This document shows positions 25,726-34,724 of a stretch of DNA of 64,000 nucleotides, piece by piece (the first letter of the stretch is position 1; every line of letters starts with the position of its first letter). The stretch spans positions 79,227 to 143,226 of the forward strand of contig JAFQDM010000033.1 of assembly GCA_017416065.1 (NCBI GenBank), written 5' to 3'. This DNA comes from Ruminococcus sp. Its GTDB lineage: Bacteria; Bacillota; Clostridia; Oscillospirales; Acutalibacteraceae. The notes beneath the pieces were generated by a model that worked only from the letters and a program-made list of their open reading frames with translations, was not told where the DNA came from and did no database searches. The position numbers and the translations under genes were made by a program.

Positions 25726-27009
25726 ATGAGTTACAAAAATATTGACACCACCTGCGTTCAGGGCGGCTACACCCCCGGAAACGGCGAACCCAGACAGATC
25801 CCCATTGTTCAGAGCACAACCTTTAAATATGCCACCTCTGAGGATATGGGCAAGCTTTTTGACCTTGAGGCAGAGGGCTACTTCTACACCCGTCTGCAAA
25901 ACCCCACAAACGACTACGTTGCAAAGAAGATCTGCGAGCTTGAGGGCGGCACAGCCGCTATGCTCACCTCTTCAGGTCAGGCAGCAAGCTTCTTCAGCAT
26001 CTTTAACATTGCAGGAGCAGGCGACCACATCGTAGCCTCCAGCGCCATCTACGGCGGAACCTACAACCTCTTTGCAGTTACTATGAAGCGTATGGGCATA
26101 GACTTCACCTTCGTCTCCCCCAATGCATCAGAGGAAGAGCTGCAGGCAGCATTCCGTCCCAACACAAAGGCTCTCTTCGGAGAGACCATTGCAAACCCTG
26201 CTTTGGTAGTGCTTGACATTGAGCGCTTTGCAAATGTTGCACACAAAAACGGTGTGCCCCTTATCATCGACAACACCTTTGCAACTCCCGTCACCTGCCG
26301 TCCCTTTGAGTGGGGTGCAGACATTGTGATCCACTCCACCACCAAGTACATTGACGGTCACGGAGCATCCGTTGGCGGTTGCATTGTTGATTCAGGCAAG
26401 TTCGACTGGACAAAATATCCCGACAAATTCCCCGGTCTTTGCACTCCTGACGAGAGCTACCACGGGGTAACATACACAGAAAGATTCGGTCTTGCAGGAG
26501 CCTACATCACAAAGGCCACTGCTCAGCTTATGCGCGACTTCGGCTGTATTCAGTCTCCTCAGCACGCATTCTACCTGAACTTAGGCCTTGAGAGCCTGCA
26601 TCTGCGTATGCAGCGCCATTGCGAGAACGGACTCGCAGTTGCACAGTACCTTAAGAATCACCCCAAGGTTGCCTGGGTGCGCTACTCAGGACTTGAGGGC
26701 GACGAGTGCTACGACCTGGGCAAAAAGTATCTTAAATACGGCGGATGCGGAGTTGTAAGCTTTGGCGTTAAGGGCGGCAGAGCTGCTGCAGAAGCATTTA
26801 TGAAAAACCTGAAGATCGCCGCTATTGAGACCCACGTAGCAGATGCACGCACCTGCTGTCTGCATCCTGCAAGCGCAACCCACCGCCAGATGAACGACGA
26901 GGAGCTTGCCGCCGCAGGCATCTCTCCCGATTTAGTTCGTTTCTCCTGCGGAATCGAAGCAGCAGAGGACCTTATCTCTGATATAGAGAATGCCCTTGCT
27001 GAAGTATGA
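25726..27009 (+). CDS. metY: O-acetylhomoserine sulfhydrylase
   Basis: PLP enzyme forming homocysteine from O-acetylhomoserine and sulfide. Motifs are YTRLQNPTNDYVAKKIC, the PLP lysine in HSTTKYIDGHG, and HPASATHRQM near the C-terminus. 427 residues, the long MetY type rather than the shorter MetB/MetC. AGGAGG precedes ATG 25726. It lies 47 nt before metA, whose predicted product is its substrate. Confidence 0.95.
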   Translation: MSYKNIDTTCVQGGYTPGNGEPRQIPIVQSTTFKYATSEDMGKLFDLEAEGYFYTRLQNPTNDYVAKKICELEGGTAAMLTSSGQAASFFSIFNIAGAGDHIVASSAIYGGTYNLFAVTMKRMGIDFTFVSPNASEEELQAAFRPNTKALFGETIANPALVVLDIERFANVAHKNGVPLIIDNTFATPVTCRPFEWGADIVIHSTTKYIDGHGASVGGCIVDSGKFDWTKYPDKFPGLCTPDESYHGVTYTERFGLAGAYITKATAQLMRDFGCIQSPQHAFYLNLGLESLHLRMQRHCENGLAVAQYLKNHPKVAWVRYSGLEGDECYDLGKKYLKYGGCGVVSFGVKGGRAAAEAFMKNLKIAAIETHVADARTCCLHPASATHRQMNDEELAAAGISPDLVRFSCGIEAAEDLISDIENALAEV

Positions 27010-27056
27010 GTAAAACCAAAAGCTACACGTAATATATACGAAAGGGGGAAGTTTTA

Positions 27057-27983
27057 ATGCCTATCAAAATTCCCAACGACCTTCCTGCAACCCAGACACT
27101 CTACGATGAAAACATATTCGTAATCACGGAAACACGGGCAATCACTCAGGACATACGTCCCCTGCAGATTGCAATACTCAACCTTATGCCCACAAAGATA
27201 GAGACAGAAACTCAGCTTGCAAGGCTTCTGGGCAACTCACCCTTGCAGGTAGAGATAGAGTTCATCCACACGGCAACCCATAAATCCAAAAACATCTCCA
27301 CGGACCATCTCTTCCGCTTCTACAAAACCTTTGACGAGATCCGCGACAGAAAGTTTGACGGAATGATCATCACAGGTGCCCCTGTGGAAAACCTCCCCTT
27401 TGAGGAGGTAGAATACTGGGATGAGCTTTGCGAGATAATGGAGTGGACAAAAACCAACGTCACCTCCACCTTCCACATCTGCTGGGGCGCTCAGGCAGGA
27501 CTTTACTACCATTACGGCATCCACAAGCATCCCCTGCCGGAGAAGCTCTTCGGAGTTTATCCCCACACCGCAGACTACAAGCAGTCCATCCTCTTCCGTG
27601 GGTTTGACGATGTGTTTATGGTTCCCCATTCACGCCACACCACAATAAACAGAGAGGATATTGAGGCGGTGCCTGAGCTTCGGATACTTGCCTCCTCTGA
27701 GGAAGCAGGAGTGTACGCAATAGGCACAAAGCAGGGCAGGCAGATATTCATCACGGGCCACTCTGAGTACGACGCACAAACTCTGAACAAAGAGTACATC
27801 CGCGACAAATCCCAGGGCAAGCCCATCACCATCCCTAAGAACTACTTCCCAAATGACGATGAATCAAAGCCCCCCATTGTGAGCTGGAGAAGCCACGCAA
27901 ACCTGCTCTATTCCAACTGGCTCAACTACTTTGTATACCAGACGACCCCCTACGACATCACCTCAATCACATCAATAAAATAA
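27057..27983 (+). CDS. metA: Homoserine O-acetyltransferase (MetA type)
   Basis: Acylates homoserine in methionine synthesis. Catalytic Cys142 lies in ICWGAQAG, and His235 and Glu237 in GHSEYD. Residue 111 is Glu (GAPVENLPF); in this family Glu111 is associated with acetyl-CoA and Gly111 with succinyl-CoA, so O-acetylhomoserine is expected, matching MetY next door. 308 residues. GGGGGAAG precedes ATG 27057. Confidence 0.95.
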   Translation: MPIKIPNDLPATQTLYDENIFVITETRAITQDIRPLQIAILNLMPTKIETETQLARLLGNSPLQVEIEFIHTATHKSKNISTDHLFRFYKTFDEIRDRKFDGMIITGAPVENLPFEEVEYWDELCEIMEWTKTNVTSTFHICWGAQAGLYYHYGIHKHPLPEKLFGVYPHTADYKQSILFRGFDDVFMVPHSRHTTINREDIEAVPELRILASSEEAGVYAIGTKQGRQIFITGHSEYDAQTLNKEYIRDKSQGKPITIPKNYFPNDDESKPPIVSWRSHANLLYSNWLNYFVYQTTPYDITSITSIK

Positions 27984-28096
27984 ACAAATCAAAACCACCA
28001 GTTCAACTGGTGGTTTGCACTGCCCCTATAAGGGGCTATTACTGGCTCAACCCCTAAAAGGGGTACTGAAGTTTGACACCGCATTACTATTACTGG

Positions 28097-28127
28097 CAGC
28101 CGCTCACGTGCGGCTGTCTTTTTTTGC
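28097..28127 (+). terminator. Terminator opposing the transposase gene
   Basis: CAGCCGC/GCGGCTG followed by TCTTTTTTT on the plus strand, directly beyond the transposase stop. It would stop metYA transcripts before they enter the transposase gene in antisense. Confidence 0.85.
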
Positions 28128-28130
28128 CCT

Positions 28131-28613
28131 CTAATTCTTGCTACCCGTAAACGGGTCCCTGAATTCTTTAAATGTCATCTGGTCTTTTGTGAAGTCTTCT
28201 TCCATCTGATTTCGTATGTATTCTGCTATTATCTTCTTATTCTTTCCAACTGTGTCCACATAATATCCTCTGCACCAGAAACTTCTTGAACCATATCTAT
28301 ATTTTAAGTTTGCATGCCTATCGAATATCATCAATGTGCTTTTTCCCTTGAGATACCCCATAAATTGTGCTATACTTATGTGTGGTGGAATACTTACCAA
28401 CATGTGTATATGATCTACACATGCTTCTGCTTCTATTATGATTACATCTTTTTGTGCACACAATTTTCTTAGTATTTCACCTATATCTTGTCTCAACTTT
28501 CCATATATCTCTTTTCTCCTGTATTTTGGTGCAAAGACTATATGGTACTGACATCTATACGTTGAGTGTGCCGTACTTCTTATTTCGTTGTTTTTACTTA
28601 TATCTGTTTTCAC
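28131..28613 (-). CDS. tnpA: IS200/IS605-family Y1 transposase TnpA
   Basis: 160-residue single-strand transposase. The HUH motif is HIHMLVSIPP and the catalytic Tyr is in GYYVDTVGKNKKII, both intact. The open frame extends to 28700, but GTG 28613 is chosen because GGAGGA lies 7 nt upstream and the product then has the normal IS200 length. It is probably functional. Confidence 0.92.
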   Translation of the reverse strand: MKTDISKNNEIRSTAHSTYRCQYHIVFAPKYRRKEIYGKLRQDIGEILRKLCAQKDVIIIEAEACVDHIHMLVSIPPHISIAQFMGYLKGKSTLMIFDRHANLKYRYGSRSFWCRGYYVDTVGKNKKIIAEYIRNQMEEDFTKDQMTFKEFRDPFTGSKN

Positions 28614-28796
28614 TTTTAATTCCTCCTTGTATTCTTTAGGTAATGCGGTCGCCAAACCACTACCTATTATACTTGGAGGTTTTATTTTTTTCAAAACCAT
28701 GGGCTTGCTTTGAGCTCGCCCTTTTTATTTTTGCTCTGCTCTTTTTCTTCCCCCGGTAGAACCGGGGGTTTATTTCCACGTCTAAAGACACCAATC

Positions 28797-28837
28797 AGAG
28801 CGTGCCGAGTTTTCATACCCTGCACGCTCTTTTTTTA
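28797..28837 (+). terminator. Plus-strand terminator beyond the insertion element
   Basis: AGAGCGTGC (28797-28805) pairs with GCACGCTCT (28822-28830), then TTTTTTT. No plus-strand gene other than metA precedes it, so it may be the original metYA terminator separated by the insertion. Confidence 0.8.
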
Positions 28838-28900
28838 CACAAGTTTAAGTTCAATCAATAAGAAACTCCTGCCAAATGCATTTATTCCTTTCTTTGCGTG

Positions 28901-29524
28901 TTATGTTGCTAATACATAATAATCAAGCTCAACAGACTCCAAATCAATATTGGCTCTGTAATCTAATGCTTCCAAAGATTCTAATGCATTCTCTTTCCCA
29001 GGATCTTGTAAGTATAATCTATAGTAGATAAGATTAACAGAACTCCTCTCTACCTTTTCTATTTTGCTGAATTTATATTCCGGAAAATCTTCCAATGTAT
29101 ACTCATAACCCAAACCGTCTTTTGGGGTAACAGATATGAATTCTCCGTCATAGTCTCCAACTTCCCATACTGTCCCCGAAAACTCATCCCGGCTTGCCAT
29201 TACAAGTTCCTCTCCCAAAGGAGCCTCAACCTCAAGCCCTGCAAGGTGCTTTTGAATTGCCGTGGCATTTTTTATGGTGATATCTCCTCTTTCAGGCTCT
29301 GCCATATACCTCTGCACTGCAGTAATATACGTAAGCCCTGCCAGTCCTTTTTGCAGGTAGGTTGCATCCTTCACGGTCAGCACTCCGTCTAAATCCACAT
29401 CGCCGTACAGAAAAGCCTCGGGCTGTGTATATAAATCTTCTGTGTCGGCAGATACTACTACCGCAGAAACAGAACTCAGCACAAATAAAACAAGTACCAT
29501 TGTTATGCAGAGAATCTTTTTCAT
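28901..29524 (-). CDS. Secreted protein with N-terminal dockerin
   Basis: 207 residues. The signal peptide ends near VVVSA (residue 27). A dockerin type I pair follows: the first repeat (GDVDLDGVLTVKDATYLQKGLAG, about 40-62) has a full Ca2+ loop; the second (GDITIKNATAIQKHLAG) has lost its loop Asp residues. The remainder (about 105-207) is an unrecognised beta-rich domain. ATG 29524 is spaced 8 nt from GGAGG; the ATG six nt upstream is too close. The first ~46 codons are almost identical to those of the gene upstream. Confidence 0.75.
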   Translation of the reverse strand: MKKILCITMVLVLFVLSSVSAVVVSADTEDLYTQPEAFLYGDVDLDGVLTVKDATYLQKGLAGLTYITAVQRYMAEPERGDITIKNATAIQKHLAGLEVEAPLGEELVMASRDEFSGTVWEVGDYDGEFISVTPKDGLGYEYTLEDFPEYKFSKIEKVERSSVNLIYYRLYLQDPGKENALESLEALDYRANIDLESVELDYYVLAT

Positions 29525-29557
29525 AAACATTACCTCCTATTATTTTAGCCTAATGTT

Positions 29558-30340
29558 TTAATACAACTCAACATTCTCGTATGTAACAATATCTGCAATA
29601 TCTTTTATATCATCCTTGCCTACCTCGATATACAGTCGCCGATTCACTACATCAGCATTTACTGCTCCGCCTTCAGGGAATAATAGAGTATAGCTCACAC
29701 AAAGTGTTCCATCCGATTTTGTGATCTCATTTACTCTGTATTTATATGAACTGCTATCCCATCCAAAAGACATAACAATCAAAGCATTTTTTTCAAAAAA
29801 CTCATCCGTATACCTACTGTCAAGCTTGGTATCATCCAAATCATTAAGCATATAATGCGTTTTATCAAAAATATAAAAACTGTTGGATGTAAAATACTGA
29901 GCAGACTCAAGGCGACTATCGGTCTCCCTATACTCTTCTTGTGTAAAAGGAATTTCATCTCCTGTTACAGTCGCACCAATCATAGCATCTTTATATTTCA
30001 CAGGTTCTATGATAACCTCTGAATTGCCTACCTTTGAGTTCTCTACGTTTATTTCTGCTATATACTTTTGAATTTCCGTTGCGTTGCGAACGGTAAGCTT
30101 GCCGCCATTCGTCTTTGCCGCCTGTTTCTGCAATAATGATAATTTTTCTAATCCGGCAATAAATTTCTGAATAAGAGTTGCATCCTTAATTGTAACTTTT
30201 TCGTCTAAGTCCACATCGCCGTACAGAAAAGCCTCGGGCTGTGTATATGAATCTTCTGTATCGGCAGATACTACTACCGCAGAAACAGAACTCAGCACAA
30301 ATAAAACAAGTACCATTGTTATGCATAGAATCTTTTTCAT
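29558..30340 (-). CDS. Secreted protein with N-terminal dockerin, tandem copy
   Basis: 260 residues. Signal peptide and start of the dockerin match the neighbour at 28901-29524 nearly residue for residue up to YGDVDLD, after which the sequences diverge. First dockerin repeat VDLDEKVTIKDATLIQKFIAG has a Ca2+ loop; the second (KLTVRNATEIQKYIAEI) is degenerate. The C-terminal ~150 residues form an unknown domain unlike the neighbour's. ATG 30340 is used for the same reason (GGAGG spacing). Confidence 0.75.
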   Translation of the reverse strand: MKKILCITMVLVLFVLSSVSAVVVSADTEDSYTQPEAFLYGDVDLDEKVTIKDATLIQKFIAGLEKLSLLQKQAAKTNGGKLTVRNATEIQKYIAEINVENSKVGNSEVIIEPVKYKDAMIGATVTGDEIPFTQEEYRETDSRLESAQYFTSNSFYIFDKTHYMLNDLDDTKLDSRYTDEFFEKNALIVMSFGWDSSSYKYRVNEITKSDGTLCVSYTLLFPEGGAVNADVVNRRLYIEVGKDDIKDIADIVTYENVELY

Positions 30341-30550
30341 AAACATTACCTCCTATTATGAAAATGCGATCTCACTTTTATGATATGGTATAAAATCATC
30401 CCTATTTACTTAAAATTCTACTTTGTACATCGGAGACACCTCTGTTAAGGCTTTTAAGCTCGGCAGACCGCAATACTTCACCACAGCTTGCTCGATCAAT
30501 TGATACAGTTTATTTCGCCTATGGTTTGTACTTATTATCTACCTGATTAA

Positions 30551-30579
30551 ATAATAACATCATTGGTAGTATTTGTCAA
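30551..30579 (-). promoter_or_regulatory. Promoter of the dockerin gene pair
   Basis: Minus strand TTGACA (30574-30579), 17-nt spacer, TATTAT (30551-30556). It leaves a leader of about 200 nt (30341-30545) that contains an AGAGGT-led six-codon ORF (ATG TAC AAA GTA GAA TTT TAA) near 30410-30440. The rest of 30341-30735 shows no gene. Confidence 0.75.
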
Positions 30580-30735
30580 CGATGTTATGTTATTCATAAT
30601 ATTGTGCACAGCAAACATCGCTGATAAAAACTATAAATATATTCATCTCCCTATTCAGGATATAGTATCCCTCCTGTTTTTATGAAGAAACCGTAAATTA
30701 TGGATTAAAAACCTGAGGTTTTCGTCATTTTTGTA

Positions 30736-30763
30736 TTGACATTAAAAATCTCAAAAATATAAT
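30736..30763 (+). promoter_or_regulatory. Promoter of the ABC exporter genes
   Basis: TTGACA (30736-30741), 16-nt spacer, TATAAT (30758-30763). Confidence 0.75.
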
Positions 30764-30815
30764 AGTATAGTAAATCAATTTTAATCAATCAATATGTATG
30801 AAAAGGAGGTATTTT

Positions 30816-32567
30816 ATGCTCAGAAAGCTCTCAAAAAGCGTGCGGGAATTCAAGCTTGCTTCCTTCCTTGCTCCCCTGTTCATTGCAGGCGAGGTACTTA
30901 TGGAGGTTATCATTCCCCTTATTGTTGCACGGCTTATCAACACAGGCATAGAATACAAAGACGCTTCAGGTCAGGTTGTGGGAAACATAGAAAACCTGAT
31001 AAAGCTTGGACTTCTCTTGGTGCTGTGCTGCATCATCTCTATGATATTCGGCACACTTGCAGGAGATTTTGCCGCCAAGGCATCTACGGGATTTGCAAGG
31101 AATCTGAGACACGATATGTTTTTCTCCATTCAGAATTTTTCCTTCAAAAACATAGACAAGTTTTCCTCTTCATCCCTTATCACAAGGCTTACAACAGACG
31201 TAAACAACGTGCAGATGTCTTATCAGATGCTCATCCGCATTGCCGTGCGCAGTCCGCTGATGATAATCTTCTCTTTTGTAATGGCGTTCTACATTCACCC
31301 CAGCATGGGCACCGTCTTTCTGTGCATCGTGCCCATACTCGTTGCAGGCACGGCAATCCTCATAAAGTTTGCATTCCCCAAGTTTATGAAGCTCTTCAGA
31401 AAGCTTGACGACCTGAACAGGGTCGTGCAGGAAAACCTCAGGGGTGCAAGGGTGGTAAAATCCTTTGTACGGGAAGACTACGAGATAGAAAAATGCAAGG
31501 GTGTCTCTGACGCCATCTACAACATCGCCGTCAAGGCAGACTCTCTTGTAGCCTTCAGCTCCCCCTTGATGCAGCTTTGCGTGTACGGCTGTATGCTGCT
31601 TATCTCCTGGATTGGCGCAAACCTTATCGTAGGCGGAGAGCTTACAAAGGGTGAGCTTACAAGTATGTTCACCTACGCATCTCAGATACTTATGAACTTT
31701 ATGATGCTCTCTATGATATTCATTATGATAACCATGTCCAGAGCATCTGCTGAGCGTATCACGGAGGTTTTGGACGAGGTCCCCGACCTTGCCGACCCAG
31801 AAAATCCCGAAACCGTAGTCAAAGACGGCTCCATTGAGTTCTGCGACGTGGATTTCAGCTACTCCGGAGATATGCAAAAGCTCTGCCTTTCCGATGTTGA
31901 CCTTAAGATCGAATCAGGAGAAACTGTGGGTATAATCGGTGCCACAGGCTCCTCCAAGACCACCCTTGTGCAGCTTATCCCCAGGCTCTACGATGCAACC
32001 GCAGGCACGGTGAAGGTAGGCGGCAAGGACGTGCGTGAATACCACATAGAGACCCTGCGCGATGCAGTTGCAATGGTGCTGCAAAAGAACATCCTCTTCT
32101 CCGGCACTATCAAAGAAAACCTTCGCTGGGGCAACGAGAATGCCACGGACGAGGAGCTTGTCCACGCTTGCAAGCTGGCCTGTGCAGATGAGTTCATCAG
32201 CACCTTCCCCGATGGATACGACACATACATAGAAGAAGGCGGTGCCAACGTTTCGGGAGGTCAGAAGCAGAGGCTTTGCATTGCAAGAGCTCTGCTCAAA
32301 TCCCCCAAGATACTTATTCTTGACGACTCCACAAGCGCAGTCGACACCCACACGGATGCTCTCATCCGCAAGGCTATGGCTGAATACATCCCCGAAACCA
32401 CCAAGATCATCATTGCTCAGCGTATTTCCTCCGTTGAGCATGCAGACAAGATAATAGTCCTTGACGAGGGCAAGATCACAGATATCGGCACTCACGAGGA
32501 GCTTCTGAACACAAGCAGTATCTACCAAGAGGTATATGCTTCACAGCAGAAGGGAGGTCTTTCATAA
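30816..32567 (+). CDS. ABC exporter half-transporter with degenerate Walker B
   Basis: 583 residues: six membrane helices (about 15-310) and an ATPase domain (about 335-575). Walker A is GATGSSKTT (near 375), the signature is VSGGQKQR, and Walker B ends ILILDDSTSAVD, with Asp where the catalytic Glu is normal. This is typical of the non-hydrolysing site in heterodimeric exporters (LmrCD/BmrCD/TM287-288 type). ATG 30816 has AAGGAGG upstream. The stop overlaps the next start (TAATG). Substrate unknown; drug or lipid export is likely for the type. Confidence 0.92.
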   Translation: MLRKLSKSVREFKLASFLAPLFIAGEVLMEVIIPLIVARLINTGIEYKDASGQVVGNIENLIKLGLLLVLCCIISMIFGTLAGDFAAKASTGFARNLRHDMFFSIQNFSFKNIDKFSSSSLITRLTTDVNNVQMSYQMLIRIAVRSPLMIIFSFVMAFYIHPSMGTVFLCIVPILVAGTAILIKFAFPKFMKLFRKLDDLNRVVQENLRGARVVKSFVREDYEIEKCKGVSDAIYNIAVKADSLVAFSSPLMQLCVYGCMLLISWIGANLIVGGELTKGELTSMFTYASQILMNFMMLSMIFIMITMSRASAERITEVLDEVPDLADPENPETVVKDGSIEFCDVDFSYSGDMQKLCLSDVDLKIESGETVGIIGATGSSKTTLVQLIPRLYDATAGTVKVGGKDVREYHIETLRDAVAMVLQKNILFSGTIKENLRWGNENATDEELVHACKLACADEFISTFPDGYDTYIEEGGANVSGGQKQRLCIARALLKSPKILILDDSTSAVDTHTDALIRKAMAEYIPETTKIIIAQRISSVEHADKIIVLDEGKITDIGTHEELLNTSSIYQEVYASQQKGGLS

Positions 32568-34480
32568 TGGCAGGTCCTATGAAACACAACCCCGCAGTAA
32601 TGGGCAAAAAGATCTCTATGAACAAAGACCAGTCAAAAACCCTCAAGCGCCTTATGAGCTACATTATGAGCCGCTTCAAGTACAGATTCATTCTTGTATT
32701 TTTGTGCATCATCGTCACTGCAGTGGTCAGCGCTCTGAGCGCAAAATTCGTTGGTAACGTGTTTGACGACTACATCTCAAAGCTTCTGGGAGTTGCAAGC
32801 CCTGATTTCTCTGCACTTATAGGTGCAATCGTTCAAATGGGAATCATCTTCCTCTTCGGCATAGTTGCAACCCTTATGCAGAATCTCATTATGATATACA
32901 TCACTCAGGGAATCCTCAGGCAGACCCGAGACGATATGTACTCTCATATGCAGACCCTGCCCATCAGGTATTTTGACACTCACACCCACGGCGACATTAT
33001 GAGCCACTACACCAACGACGCAGAGACCCTCAGGCAGATGGTATCCCAAAGCATACCTCAGCTTATGTCCTCAATCATCACCATTGTGGTATATCTGGTA
33101 ATAATGCTCATCACAAACGTATGGCTTACACTCTTTGTGCTTCTGTTTGTAGGTCTTACCCTGATGATAACGGGTAAGGTTGCAGGCAAAAGCGGCAAGT
33201 ACTTTGGTATGCAGCAGCAGGAGCTGGGCAGAGTTAACGGCTATATTCAGGAAATGATAAACGGACAGAAGGTTATCAAGGTCTTTAATCACGAAGAAAA
33301 GGCAAAGGAAGAGTTTGACGCTCTGAACGACACCCTCTGCGATGTTTCTTACAAGGCACACAAGTTTGTAAACATTCTGGGACCCATCACAGGAAACCTG
33401 GGACATCTTCAGTACGTGCTCATTGCAGTTGTAGGCGGCATCATTGCCATCTCAGGCTTTGATCCGAGCATCACCCTGGGTGCAATAGTCAGCTTCCTGC
33501 TTTACTCCAAGAGCTTTACCATGCCGATCAACCAGGTTGCTCAGCAGGCAAGCTCCATCGTTATGGCATTGGCAGGAGCACAGCGTATCTTTGCTCTTAT
33601 TGACGAAGAGCCGGAGGAGGACAAGGGCTACGTTACTCTTGTCAACGCAAAGCGTGAAAACGGAGAGATCGTTGAGACAACAGAGCACACAGGCCTTTGG
33701 GCGTGGAAGCATCCCCACGAGGACGGCACCACAACCTACACCGAGCTCAAGGGTGAGGTTCGCTTCTTTGACGTAGACTTTGCTTACGTTGAGGGCAAGA
33801 CCGTGCTCCACGATGTAAGCCTCTATGCAAAGCCCGGTCAGAAGGTAGCCTTTGTAGGCGCTACAGGTGCCGGCAAAACCACCATCACAAACCTGATAAA
33901 CCGCTTCTATGATATTGAAGACGGTAAGATCCGCTACGACGGAATAAACATAAACAAGATCAAAAAGGCAGACCTGAGACGCTCCTTGGGCATTGTTCTG
34001 CAGGACACAAACCTCTTTACGGGAACGGTTAAGGAGAACATCCTCTACGGCAAGCCCGATGCTACGGACGAAGAGGTTACAGCCGCCGCAAAGCTTGCAA
34101 ACGCCCACGGCTTCATCTCAAGACTTCCCAAGGGATACGACACCGTGCTTGAAAACAACGGTGCAAACCTTTCTCAGGGACAGCGCCAGCTTATCTCCAT
34201 TGCGCGAGCCGCCATTGCTGACCCGCCCGTTATGATCCTTGACGAGGCAACCTCCTCTATTGATACCAGAACGGAATCCTTAGTACAGAAGGGTATGGAC
34301 GGACTTATGAAGGGCAGAACGGTTTTTGTAATCGCTCACAGACTTTCTACAGTTCAGAACTCAGACGTGATCATGGTTCTGGAAAAGGGCAGGATCATTG
34401 AACGCGGAAACCACGAAGAGCTCATTGCTCAGAAGGGACAGTATTACAGACTGTACACAGGAGCCTTTGAGCTGGAATAA
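32567..34480 (+). CDS. ABC exporter half-transporter, partner subunit
   Basis: 637 residues: six membrane helices (about 35-335) and an ATPase domain (about 395-630). Walker A GATGAGKTT (near 430), signature LSQGQRQ, Walker B VMILDEATSSID with the canonical Glu. An inserted ~55-residue stretch (residues about 345-400) precedes the ATPase domain. The ATG shares its A with the stop codon of the first subunit, so the two are translationally coupled and very likely form a heterodimer with one degenerate and one active ATP site. Confidence 0.94.
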   Translation: MAGPMKHNPAVMGKKISMNKDQSKTLKRLMSYIMSRFKYRFILVFLCIIVTAVVSALSAKFVGNVFDDYISKLLGVASPDFSALIGAIVQMGIIFLFGIVATLMQNLIMIYITQGILRQTRDDMYSHMQTLPIRYFDTHTHGDIMSHYTNDAETLRQMVSQSIPQLMSSIITIVVYLVIMLITNVWLTLFVLLFVGLTLMITGKVAGKSGKYFGMQQQELGRVNGYIQEMINGQKVIKVFNHEEKAKEEFDALNDTLCDVSYKAHKFVNILGPITGNLGHLQYVLIAVVGGIIAISGFDPSITLGAIVSFLLYSKSFTMPINQVAQQASSIVMALAGAQRIFALIDEEPEEDKGYVTLVNAKRENGEIVETTEHTGLWAWKHPHEDGTTTYTELKGEVRFFDVDFAYVEGKTVLHDVSLYAKPGQKVAFVGATGAGKTTITNLINRFYDIEDGKIRYDGININKIKKADLRRSLGIVLQDTNLFTGTVKENILYGKPDATDEEVTAAAKLANAHGFISRLPKGYDTVLENNGANLSQGQRQLISIARAAIADPPVMILDEATSSIDTRTESLVQKGMDGLMKGRTVFVIAHRLSTVQNSDVIMVLEKGRIIERGNHEELIAQKGQYYRLYTGAFELE

Positions 34481-34497
34481 TAATGCTATATAAAAGC

Positions 34498-34538
34498 AAA
34501 ACTGCTGACGGGAATAAAACCCTGTCAGCAGTTTTTAC
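34498..34538 (+). terminator. Terminator of the ABC exporter genes
   Basis: AAAACTGCTGACGGG pairs with CCCTGTCAGCAGTTTTT, ending in a T-run. Confidence 0.9.
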
Positions 34539-34549
34539 TTTGCCCCTGA

Positions 34550-34648
34550 AGCGAAACGGGGGCCGGCAAAGCGAAGTTTGCCCTTACGGGCAAGTGAAGT
34601 TGCCGATCGGCAGTGAAGTTACTGTCGTAGTGAAGTTTGCTTCGCAAG
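34550..34648. repeat. Hairpin array separated by GTGAAGTT
   Basis: Short hairpins GCCCC/GGGGC, TTGCCC-TTAC-GGGCAA, TGCCGATCGGCA, ACTGTCGTAGT-like and TTGCTTCGCAA, separated by GTGAAGTT words (34593-34600, 34613-34620, 34630-34637; GCGAAGTT at 34571). It lies in the convergent space between the exporter terminator and the M23 gene, and would belong to the 3' end of the M23 transcript. Confidence 0.7.
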
Positions 34649-34724
34649 TATTTCGAAGGATATCTATCTTCAATCTCGCAAACAACTCTTCTTCACCTTC
34701 CACTATATTCGCAAACCTTGCAGA

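Larger units (their letters stand above)
27992..28768 (-). mobile_element. IS200-like insertion element with terminal hairpins
   Basis: One Y1 transposase gene is flanked by imperfect palindromes. Next to metA lies AAACCACCAGTT/AACTGGTGGTTT (27992-28016), then GCCCC/GGGGC (28022-28036), ACCCC/GGGGT (28050-28064) and CAGCCGC/GCGGCTG (28097-28116). On the far side is CCCCCGGT/ACCGGGGG (28750-28768). Outer borders are estimated from the outermost hairpins. No tnpB accompanies tnpA. Confidence 0.75.
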
